Source of the DNA: JAHEME01 sp034435035 | Lineage (GTDB): Bacteria; Chloroflexota; Anaerolineae; Aggregatilineales; UBA3940 | NCBI GenBank assembly: GCA_034435035.1 | Contig: DAOTXW010000089.1 | Span: forward strand, 1 to 64,000 | DNA: 64,000 bases | Reading direction: 5' to 3' | In this document: positions 26,140-34,281 of the stretch, piece after piece | How the letters are laid out: every line of letters starts with the position of its first letter | Numbering within the stretch: the first letter of the stretch is position 1 | Translations under genes and position numbers: made by a program | The notes under the pieces: generated by a model | What the model was told of the DNA's origin: nothing | Seen by the model: the letters and a program-made list of their open reading frames with translations, nothing else | Databases searched by the model: none

Positions 26140-28083
26140 GTGAGAACTGACCGCAGGGGCTTCGCAGCCCGATGCTCGATGTTTTTGCTGGCCACAGCTG
26201 CCGCGCTAGGGGTAAGCCTGGCAGTGGATGCCCCTGCCGGGGTCGCTCAGCAGGGCGCCAACCCACGCTTTGGCCTGGTCAACGCCAGCGCCGATCCTCA
26301 GGCTGCGCAGGAATCCGGCGCAGGGTGGGAAATTGTCACGTTACGATGGGATGAGCTGCAGCCCGACGGCCCCACAGACTGGAATCCTGCCCCTGCTACT
26401 GATGAGTGGCTGGCATCGACCAGAGTTGTAGGACGTGAGGTGGCGGCTGTCGTTATAGGCACGCCGAGCTGGGCAACAGGCGGTGGGACAGGCACCGGGG
26501 TGCCACGCGGCCTGTACCTTCCTGTCAACGACCCCGGCAATGCGTGGGCCGGCTTCATCGGGCGCGCAGCCAGCTACTATGGAGCCAAAGGCGTCAATCG
26601 GTGGATCATCTGGCGTGATCCTGACATCCCGGCGAGCAGCCAGGATGTCACCTGGGAAGGCAGCATCGAAGAATACTATCAGATGGTCAAGGTTGCCTAT
26701 CTGACAGTCAAACAGGCTAACCCAAATGCCAGCATTCATCTGGGGGGTGTCGGCGGCCACGATCCGAACTGGTTCAACCGCTTCCTGGACATCACCCTGG
26801 ACGATCCGACTGCTCCTGCCAATAACTACTATTTCGATGTGGCGACTCTGCACGTGTATGACTCGCCCGAACGAGCCTACACTTTAATGCGAAATCACTT
26901 CTTCGTAATGGAGCAAAAAGGCATCCCTCTGAAAGAAGTGTGGTTAAATGAGACAAACACGCGCCCCGCAATCGATCCGCAGGTATATCCCCCTGATATT
27001 ACTTTTCGTGAGCGCCCCAACACCACACAGGAGCAGCAGGCCGCTTATATCGTGCAGACCTATGCGCTGACCTTTGCCGCCAATCGGGGAGCACGAATCG
27101 CTGTCTATCAACTGGTCGATAACCTTGATGCAGATGGGCAACAGGCCTATGGCCTCGTCCGGGCGGATGGTAGCCGGCGGCCAGCTTACCGAGCCTACCA
27201 GCTGATCGCTGAAGAGCTAAACGGCTTCGTCTTCGCGCGCCGGGTTGAAGATGGCACTGCCCCTCTGGTTGACTATGTGCGGTTTACCTTCAATAGCAAG
27301 GTTACCCATGTCGTCTGGGCATTAACTGAACAGACAGCAACCCTGATCATTCCAGCGCGGACTTCCGAAGCAACATTGCTGGATCTGTCCGGTAACCGCT
27401 GGAGTGTCAGGCCGGAGGGTGGCTTCTACAGGGTTGTCGTTGAAGGTGCAGAATGCAACGATCCAGTAGAGGGGTGTGTGATCGGCGGCAGCCCCTGGCT
27501 GCTGGTTGAAGATGGTATTTCGGATGCATCAAACCAGGAACCGCCGCCCGTCTCTGCAGAGATAGGCGGCACCCTGCCGACGCCCGACCCGGGCGCAGCG
27601 GCCACAGCTACGGCGCGGGCCGCTCCCACATCAACAGAGATACCTACCCTGGCACCCAGCGACACCGCCATACCGCAGCCCACAGATACCCCGGAGCTGA
27701 CATCCACCACTTCAGCCGTCGAGATTACTGAGACACCGCCTTCGACCGAAGCCCCGACCCGGGAGCCAGGCCCAACACCGCGCCCAACGGCTAACCCCGA
27801 GGCCGTCCGCCCCCGCGGGTTACAGTCGATTCTTCCTTATATCTTGATCGGGGCAGGCGTATTGTCAATCGGCAGCGGGATGTGGTACTTTGCGGCTGGC
27901 CGGCTTCGCACCCGGCCACAGCCTGCCGCTGAGGCGATCCCGGACACGCCCGATGAGTTAGCGGTCGCCCCCCACGCTGAAGATGAAAATCCCGAGCAGG
28001 ACGAGCAGCAGCCACCTCCGCCCAGACGCCGGCGACGTAAGAAACCTGCCGACAGCAGCCTTAGAGAGGATCCGGAGGAATAG
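26140..28083 (+). CDS. Large surface protein with degenerate glycoside-hydrolase barrel and membrane anchor
   Basis: 647 aa. Signal peptide (MFLLATAAALGVSLAVDAPA), then a clan GH-A-like barrel (about residues 50-400) with early motif TLRWDELQPDGPTDW. Strand 4 reads RWIIWRDPDIP where active members have WNEP, so the acid/base Glu is Asp after an Arg; strand 7 WLNETNTRP keeps a Glu. The barrel is followed by a Thr/Pro-rich stalk (about residues 475-560), one membrane helix (ILPYILIGAGVLSIGSGMWY) and a cytosolic tail ending in RRRRRKK and acidic residues. Anchor and stalk display the domain outside the cell. It may be a binding protein rather than a hydrolase. Start is GTG 26140, six bases after the epimerase stop. 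Confidence 0.75.
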   Translation: MRTDRRGFAARCSMFLLATAAALGVSLAVDAPAGVAQQGANPRFGLVNASADPQAAQESGAGWEIVTLRWDELQPDGPTDWNPAPATDEWLASTRVVGREVAAVVIGTPSWATGGGTGTGVPRGLYLPVNDPGNAWAGFIGRAASYYGAKGVNRWIIWRDPDIPASSQDVTWEGSIEEYYQMVKVAYLTVKQANPNASIHLGGVGGHDPNWFNRFLDITLDDPTAPANNYYFDVATLHVYDSPERAYTLMRNHFFVMEQKGIPLKEVWLNETNTRPAIDPQVYPPDITFRERPNTTQEQQAAYIVQTYALTFAANRGARIAVYQLVDNLDADGQQAYGLVRADGSRRPAYRAYQLIAEELNGFVFARRVEDGTAPLVDYVRFTFNSKVTHVVWALTEQTATLIIPARTSEATLLDLSGNRWSVRPEGGFYRVVVEGAECNDPVEGCVIGGSPWLLVEDGISDASNQEPPPVSAEIGGTLPTPDPGAAATATARAAPTSTEIPTLAPSDTAIPQPTDTPELTSTTSAVEITETPPSTEAPTREPGPTPRPTANPEAVRPRGLQSILPYILIGAGVLSIGSGMWYFAAGRLRTRPQPAAEAIPDTPDELAVAPHAEDENPEQDEQQPPPPRRRRRKKPADSSLREDPEE

Positions 28084-28100
28084 TCATCAGCGGCGATCAG

Positions 28101-29750
28101 CTACTCGGTCTTTGAGCCTATCACTGTATCGACAATCGCATCCAGTGCCACGATGCCTCGCTCGGCTTGGTTCCGCCGCTTTACCTCCGCGCCGCCGCTT
28201 TCCAGGCTGCGCGGGCTGAGCGTGATGCGCAGGGGTACGCCTATCAGATCAGCATCGGCGAACATGACGCCCGGGCTAAGGCCCCGATCATCATAAAGCA
28301 CCGAGATACCGGCAGACATCAGGGCCGCATAGGTATCTTCTGCTGCGCTGGCCGCTTCGGGCGTCTTGGCCAGCCCGATCAGGTGAACATCGTACGGAGC
28401 TATGGCCTGCGGCCAGAGGATGCCATACTCGTCATGGTGACCCTCAACAACTGCCTGCAGCACTCGCTCCAGATCAAGATGAATGCCCATGAACCGGATC
28501 GGCTCACTGACACCATCCGCCGCCGCATACATCGGCAGTCCCAATCGCCGTGCATCGTGGTCCAGCCGGGCGGCAATTCCCAGATACAAACCCTTCTCAT
28601 AGCGCAGCAATGAATCACAGCGTGAGCACCGCGCCCCGGCAGGGATCGCGGCCACGTCCAGGATCTCGCTCACCTGGAAGTCGCGCCCGTGGCGGGCATG
28701 TATGAGATGATAACCATTCTCATTGGCCCCGGTCACAACCCCTTGCATGGCCTCCAGGGACAGATCGGCGATGATACGCGCATATGCTGTATCCACAGAA
28801 GGCAGACCTACAGGGCTGGCATAGCCAGGTTCAGCGCCCAGACGACTGCGGATCTCGTGATCCGTGGCAGGTCTGAGCGAAGCGGCTTCCAGAGCAGGTT
28901 TCAGTTTGGCTTCGCTGATTTCCAGATCACCACGAACCATAACCATCACCGTCTGCTCAGCGGGTAGCCCCGGGTTAGCAGTATAGAAGACCGCCTTCAG
29001 CGTCTGCTCTGCAGCAATCCCCAGAAACGCGCACAGGTCAGCAATCGTTGCGCAGCCGGGGGTAGCTACTTTCTGCATGGGAGCAGTATCATCAACTCCG
29101 GCCAGGACACGCCGGCTGAATGCCGCCACACTAACCAGAGCTGTGTAGCCGCAGGTCCCACAACGCACGATCTGATCCTGGCCTTCAACCGACGGCGCGA
29201 TGAATGCCAGCGCGTGATGAGCCCCATCCAGACCGGGATGCGCAGCAACCCCTATCCACGGCACACCGCATTCGCTGAGCATCTGGCCACAGATCATTCC
29301 GAGGGGCGCCATGCCCGGTTCCAGGTTGCCAGCCTCGCTCCCCATCATCGAGAAAGCCACCAGTGACCATACAGGCTGAAAAGAGGGAGCAGCGCTCCGA
29401 TCGATAGAGTGCAACAGCGGCCCGATCTGATACAGACAGCGTGGCAAGTCCCGGTAGCTTTTGATCTCGCGCCGCGCAAGGCCAATCAGACGGTCTGTCA
29501 GGGGTACAGGCAACACACCCTCACCGGGCTCCGATCCAAGATAGGCTGGCTGCGCCTCACCTGCTTCCATTTCCTGGACGCTAAGTCTCTCGATCTGCGC
29601 CATTACACGCCGCCCGATCGGCAGGAGGCCCCAACCCCCTCCTGGCAGGCGGCGGATAAGCCCGGCGCGCATCATCAGGATATGGCTGCCAAGCGCCAGA
29701 TCGGCCGGCGCTTCCCGCAATGTACCTCCAAACAGCTTTGAAAGTCTCAT
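28101..29750 (-). CDS. Prolyl-tRNA synthetase-like protein lacking class II catalytic motifs
   Basis: 549 aa, clearly homologous to bacterial (type 1) ProRS: N-terminus MRLSKLFGGTLREAPADLAL, then LMMRAGLIRRLPGG and REIKSYRDLPRCLYQI. However the TxE motif (THEE) is replaced by VPLTDRL, motif 2 (FRDE) by LLHSID, and motif 3 (GIGVSR) by GIHLDLERV; about 30 residues before THEE are missing. The YbaK-like editing insert (about 227-350) is intact, with VRGDLEISEAKLK holding the key Lys, and so is the anticodon-binding domain (about 450-540). Two CxxC pairs (197-200 and 375-378) could bind zinc. So adenylation is unlikely while editing or tRNA binding remain possible. A true proS is presumably elsewhere. 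Confidence 0.8.
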   Translation of the reverse strand: MRLSKLFGGTLREAPADLALGSHILMMRAGLIRRLPGGGWGLLPIGRRVMAQIERLSVQEMEAGEAQPAYLGSEPGEGVLPVPLTDRLIGLARREIKSYRDLPRCLYQIGPLLHSIDRSAAPSFQPVWSLVAFSMMGSEAGNLEPGMAPLGMICGQMLSECGVPWIGVAAHPGLDGAHHALAFIAPSVEGQDQIVRCGTCGYTALVSVAAFSRRVLAGVDDTAPMQKVATPGCATIADLCAFLGIAAEQTLKAVFYTANPGLPAEQTVMVMVRGDLEISEAKLKPALEAASLRPATDHEIRSRLGAEPGYASPVGLPSVDTAYARIIADLSLEAMQGVVTGANENGYHLIHARHGRDFQVSEILDVAAIPAGARCSRCDSLLRYEKGLYLGIAARLDHDARRLGLPMYAAADGVSEPIRFMGIHLDLERVLQAVVEGHHDEYGILWPQAIAPYDVHLIGLAKTPEAASAAEDTYAALMSAGISVLYDDRGLSPGVMFADADLIGVPLRITLSPRSLESGGAEVKRRNQAERGIVALDAIVDTVIGSKTE

Positions 29751-29813
29751 GCGCTTCCTGCTGGCTGATCAGCGTCAGGGTCGAGTTTGGATGACACTGT
29801 CAAACTATCAGTA

Positions 29814-30713
29814 TTAATTGGCAAATACGTACAGAATGGCACAACGCTCGGGGTAGTTGCCTGTTCCGTCAACGACAACCAGGCGGATCCAGTACTCGCC
29901 GTTAGGCCATGCCTGAGTATCAAGAACTCCCAGGACGCCGTTGGTGATCATCTCATTACCTGTATAGAATGTCAGGTAGCCGGGTGAATCGGTCTTGCCT
30001 TCCTGGCGAATCTCCAGCTTGTAGAAAGCGAATCCTGGCACACGGGCGGTTCCACGGAATTCGACCACCCCTCGAAGATGTGCGCCTACGCCCGGAGAAG
30101 TGATGATTGAGTCAGCATTGGTGCATGCTCCATCCGTAGCCGTCTGTGTCCCTGTAGGACCCGGGCGCGGCGTGGGAAGGGCCACTTCCGGAATGCCCGA
30201 TGGCGTCCTGCCTGGTGGCAGCATACTGCGCTCGGTCGATTGAGGGATACGCAGAGCATCTCCAACCCGAATACGGCTTGAGCTGAGACAATTTGCCTGC
30301 ATCAGCGCATCCAGCGTGATCCCGAAGGCCTCCGCTATCGTAGACAGCGTCTCCCCTTCGTTGACAATATGAACGGCCCCCCTGGCAGAGATCTCGCACT
30401 GGTTGGGCAACGCCGTTTCCTGCCTCATTTCCACCGTCGGCGTGGCTGGTATATCCGTGCTCGTTGGAATCACGGCCAGGGTGGCTGCTGGTGTCCGAGT
30501 GGGCAGGTCGGCAGAAAGGGTTGAAGATGCAGAGCTGGTCAGCAGTGTGGCTGTCTGCTGATCGGCCAGGGTGGCGGTGGAGGGTGCAAACGATCGTTCA
30601 CCAATCCGGGCACTATCACCAAGAGCAAGAATCACACCACCCAGTAGTGTTACTGCAGTGATCAGCAAAGCCGCCAGCCCTGCCAGCGCCTGCTGAATGG
30701 AACCCGGTTTCAT
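29814..30713 (-). CDS. LysM-domain surface protein
   Basis: 299 aa. One N-terminal membrane helix (ALAGLAALLITAVTLLGGVI), a Ser/Thr-rich linker, a LysM domain (AVHIVNEGETLSTIAEAFGI to RVGDALRIPQ, about residues 113-157), a second linker, and a C-terminal beta-sandwich (SPGVGAHLRGVVEFRGTARV to ILYVFAN) of the Ig-like type seen beside PBP and glycosidase domains. The LysM part probably binds peptidoglycan. Its ATG immediately follows the stop of the upstream kinase-like gene (TAA then ATG), implying coupled translation and a shared role at the cell wall. Confidence 0.8.
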   Translation of the reverse strand: MKPGSIQQALAGLAALLITAVTLLGGVILALGDSARIGERSFAPSTATLADQQTATLLTSSASSTLSADLPTRTPAATLAVIPTSTDIPATPTVEMRQETALPNQCEISARGAVHIVNEGETLSTIAEAFGITLDALMQANCLSSSRIRVGDALRIPQSTERSMLPPGRTPSGIPEVALPTPRPGPTGTQTATDGACTNADSIITSPGVGAHLRGVVEFRGTARVPGFAFYKLEIRQEGKTDSPGYLTFYTGNEMITNGVLGVLDTQAWPNGEYWIRLVVVDGTGNYPERCAILYVFAN

Positions 30714-33700
30714 TTAGGCTCCCTGGCGCAACGGCTCGATAGGCAGCACCACATGGAAAGTTGTGCCAGACGTGGGGCTACTATCCAACCAGATACGTCC
30801 TCCGTGGGCATCAATCAATGCCTTGGCCAGTGACAGACTGACCCCTGTATCTCCCAATCCCTCAATCAGCGGATTGTCAGCGCGATACTTGCGGGCAAAC
30901 ACGCGCTCAAAATCATCCGGGGCGATCCCAGAGCCAGAATCCTGCACAGCCACGTAGAGGCAGGGAGCTGTGATCATTTCACCGTTGCCGCCGGGCACCG
31001 AGTCGGAGCGCGCGGTCACGATCAGCCGCACTTCACCTTCGACAGGCGAGGCAAGCGCTGCATTGGAGAGCAGGTGCCCGATAACCTGCAAAACAGCATC
31101 ACGATCAGCCGTCAGCGGCGGCAACCCCTCCGCCAGCGCCAGGCGCAACACCAACCCCTTCTCCCGAAACTGGTTAGCGACGTTCATTACCGCTTCTTCT
31201 ACTGCATAGACCACATCGATCTTCTCAGGCTCTAGGGCCAACCGGCCTGTGTCCAGCGCTGTGATACGGATCAGGTCGTCAAGCAGCGCGCCCATACGCT
31301 CTGTATTGGCTTTGACCCGCTGCAGGAACTTGCGCTGTAGCGAGCCGAGAATCCCGATCGACTCACGCAGCAGCAGATCGGTGTAGCCCATGATCGAGCT
31401 CATCGGTGTGCGGAGTTCCTGAGCGATTGATGCAATCACCTCATCGTGCGAATCAATCTGCCGCGCATCTGCCATCACCGCATCAACCGCATTGTGGGTA
31501 GCCGCGATCTGTTGTTCAAGCGCATGCATTGAGTCCACTGCGTTATGGAGCTGACGTTCCAACGTCTCCACAGCAGCGTTTCTCTCGGAAAGCTCAGCTT
31601 CCAGCGCTGCGATACGGGTCCGGGCGATTTCTGCATCATCCGTGGCGCTGCGAGTTGCAGCAGCTTCCAGCGCCGCAATGCGCTCCCGGGACTCAGCATG
31701 TGCGCGCGCAAGGCTCGCCTGCAGCGCAGCAACCTCCTCGGTGCGGTGAGCAAGCTGGCGCTCGAGATTACCCAGCGCCCCATCGACGTCGGCCATATGC
31801 GACCGCACTTCGATGATAGTACGCGCCTTTTCCGCCAGTTGCTGCTCGAGCGCCTCAATAAGCGCAGCGCGCTCCGTAAGCTGGGCTTCGAGCTGCATGA
31901 ATGCATCACGATCAATCTGATCCATTTTTTCCTGAGCCTGCTTCAGCTCAGGGCCAAGATGAATCGCCGACTCGGCCTCAGCCAGCTGGGCTCTGAGGCC
32001 GGCAATCTGAGCAGCCTGCCCCGCAACCCGCGCCTGGAGCATTTCCAGCTCGCGCAGATTTGTGGTACCGCTCGCCAGCTGTTCGCGCAATGCGTCTGCA
32101 ACAGCCTGCGCCTCAGTAAGCCGCGTTTGAAGGGTCACCACTTCACGCGCCTTGAGTGCCAATTGCTCCTGCAGGAACGTTACCTCCTGCTGAACGATCG
32201 AAGCCTGCATCAGTCGCGCCCGGAGGGCCGCGATCTCGCTCTGAGCCGCAATCCGCGCATCTTCCCACGATCGATCTGTTGCAGCGGCCTCAAGGGTGCT
32301 GGAGTCTCCCCCCGCCCGGAGGGCCGCCAGTTCCTTTTCTAACGCTGCTGCGCGCAGAGACTCCTGCTGCAAGCGCTGGTTCTCGGCCAGTAGTTGCTCT
32401 ATGCGGGCAGCTTCGTTCTGGGTTGAATCCAGAGCCTTCTGGATCAGGCGTTCATTGCCCAGACGGAGCTTTTCCATCTCTTCAGAGAGCTCTGCCAGGC
32501 GCTCGCGCAGGAGGTCGGCGTCTGCAGAAGCTGCCCGCAGCCGCTCGATCTCCAACAGAAGGGATTGCACCTGCTCACGGGCGCTCTCGTCCTGCCGGGG
32601 CATGCTATTGATCTGGCGATGGAGGTCGCGAATGTATGCCTTCATCTCCTCATTCTGGCGCCGCGCGTCATTCAGCTCCGCAACTTTGGCAGTCAGATCA
32701 TCCGCCAGAGACAGAAGCCGGGCTGCGTCCTGATCGATTTCCCGCTCCTGCTGCTCGCGCAGAGACTCATGGGCCTCCACGTTCAGCAACGCCGCAGTGA
32801 TCAGCGGGCCCAGACGATCGAGCAGGTCTCGCTCTTCCACGCTCAGCAATCGCTCTGAGTATGGTGAGCCTACTATGATCACGCCCAGTCGCTCCTCGCC
32901 ATTGACCAGTGGCTGGATGTAAGCTGGCCCTTCGTGCACGATTCCCAGATGTAAGTAAAGACTGCGCAGTTCGCGGGTGTCGCGCTGGCTGGTGAGACGT
33001 ATCTGCCGCAGGCGTCCGAGTGCGTTAACAATTCCGGGGTGATCCGCCAGATCGAGATTGGCTTCCGGCAGAAATGACTGGGCGATATTGTCATACCCCC
33101 CAACAATGCCTGCCCGCTGTGTCTCCTCATCCACAATCGCCAGGACAGCCAGATCTGCACGCAGCGCTGTAGCAATGGCTCTGGGCGCCTGGCGTACAAT
33201 CTCAGCCTGCTCAAGGGTGCTCAGCAGGCCTCCCAGGGCATCCACGACTTCCAGCAGAGCCGGTGAAACGGAAGTACGTTTTGGCAGCGCCGTTTCGCCT
33301 TCTGCTGATATCTCAGAAGGGCCAGCAACGATGGGCGAAGCGGCCGTCTCGACCGGGCCGGGCGGGGGAGATTCGGCTGGAGGGGCAGCAGGCAACCGGA
33401 CAGGCTCCATTGCCCGGCTGGGTTCGAAGGAATCCCAGTGCAGCAGCTGCTCGACCACATGCCGGAATGCCACAGCCGCGAGCATTGGCATCACCACAGT
33501 CTGCCCCACGCGAACTGCAGCGGCGACATCGCCCAGAACAGGGCGAGCCAGATGAAGCCCGGCTGCAGCACCCAGCAGCATCAACATGATGCCCTTGAGA
33601 AATGGATCGTAGACGAAGCGGACGCGGACCAGCATCCAGATCAGACCGGAAACTGCAATGACGATCTGGGATATCGACCACGCCACATCAATCAACTGGC

Positions 33701-34151
33701 CATTGAACAACTCGCCCCGCGAAGCTGCGAAGAACCAGTAGTAGTAGGTGCCTACGAAGCCAGCCGCTATCATCCCCAACCCAACAGCAGAAGCGAGATC
33801 GGGCATGAAAGTGCGCCGCAGAATGGCAGGATCATCCATGGTGACAAATGCCCAGGCCAGGGCCAGGACCGTCACGGTATCGGCTGTGCGCTCAATAGGC
33901 GGGAGCAGCACATTGGTTGGCAGATAACCCTGCCACACCAGCAGAGAGGCAACCAACACTAGAGAGCGGGCAATCAGGATTGCCGCAGCGGCCATTGCAA
34001 GGCGCATAGTGCTGCGGTTTCGCTCGCGCATCCACTGACCTATGCTCATGGCAAGGGCAGCTTCTACAGCAAACAGAATGATGAAATGATAGACCAGGCT
34101 GCCCGGCGGCTGGCTAACGAGGTCAAGGATCTGATCAAACACGCTGCCCAC
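30714..34151 (-). CDS. Histidine-kinase-like membrane protein with phospho-accepting His replaced by Gln
   Basis: 1145 aa. About seven membrane helices (residues 15-245) are followed by a Pro-rich linker, a GAF domain (about residues 300-460, with ITSQRDTREL), a coiled coil of some 420 residues and a kinase-like module. The dimerisation motif reads SIAQELRTPMSSIMGYTDLL; the usual His of HELRTP is Gln911 (CAG). The ATPase part keeps N-box GHLLSNAALASP and G1 VQDSGSGIAPDD; G2 is altered (GLGDTGVSLSLAKALIDAHGG). So it may bind ATP but cannot autophosphorylate on the normal His. Context: coupled with the LysM gene, suggesting a structural, wall-linked role of the coiled coil. I believe relatives in Chloroflexota share the Gln, but cannot check that here. 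Confidence 0.8.
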   Translation of the reverse strand: MGSVFDQILDLVSQPPGSLVYHFIILFAVEAALAMSIGQWMRERNRSTMRLAMAAAAILIARSLVLVASLLVWQGYLPTNVLLPPIERTADTVTVLALAWAFVTMDDPAILRRTFMPDLASAVGLGMIAAGFVGTYYYWFFAASRGELFNGQLIDVAWSISQIVIAVSGLIWMLVRVRFVYDPFLKGIMLMLLGAAAGLHLARPVLGDVAAAVRVGQTVVMPMLAAVAFRHVVEQLLHWDSFEPSRAMEPVRLPAAPPAESPPPGPVETAASPIVAGPSEISAEGETALPKRTSVSPALLEVVDALGGLLSTLEQAEIVRQAPRAIATALRADLAVLAIVDEETQRAGIVGGYDNIAQSFLPEANLDLADHPGIVNALGRLRQIRLTSQRDTRELRSLYLHLGIVHEGPAYIQPLVNGEERLGVIIVGSPYSERLLSVEERDLLDRLGPLITAALLNVEAHESLREQQEREIDQDAARLLSLADDLTAKVAELNDARRQNEEMKAYIRDLHRQINSMPRQDESAREQVQSLLLEIERLRAASADADLLRERLAELSEEMEKLRLGNERLIQKALDSTQNEAARIEQLLAENQRLQQESLRAAALEKELAALRAGGDSSTLEAAATDRSWEDARIAAQSEIAALRARLMQASIVQQEVTFLQEQLALKAREVVTLQTRLTEAQAVADALREQLASGTTNLRELEMLQARVAGQAAQIAGLRAQLAEAESAIHLGPELKQAQEKMDQIDRDAFMQLEAQLTERAALIEALEQQLAEKARTIIEVRSHMADVDGALGNLERQLAHRTEEVAALQASLARAHAESRERIAALEAAATRSATDDAEIARTRIAALEAELSERNAAVETLERQLHNAVDSMHALEQQIAATHNAVDAVMADARQIDSHDEVIASIAQELRTPMSSIMGYTDLLLRESIGILGSLQRKFLQRVKANTERMGALLDDLIRITALDTGRLALEPEKIDVVYAVEEAVMNVANQFREKGLVLRLALAEGLPPLTADRDAVLQVIGHLLSNAALASPVEGEVRLIVTARSDSVPGGNGEMITAPCLYVAVQDSGSGIAPDDFERVFARKYRADNPLIEGLGDTGVSLSLAKALIDAHGGRIWLDSSPTSGTTFHVVLPIEPLRQGA

Positions 34152-34174
34152 TCCTGCGTATGGACGCTGGGTCG

Positions 34175-34180
34175 ATTATA
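34175..34180 (-). promoter_or_regulatory. -10 box of the kinase-like/LysM operon
   Basis: Minus-strand TATAAT 23 bp upstream of the start codon in the 130-bp divergent spacer. The -35 is weak (TCGACA with only a 15-bp spacer). Confidence 0.4.
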
Positions 34181-34281
34181 GCATGGCCAATTTCCTGTCG
34201 ATAGCACGCAACAGCGCGGGTGCTGGCTGCAGTTTCGGGATGTCAGCCCGCATGCTATAGTAGCCGTAAGGGATACCAAAT

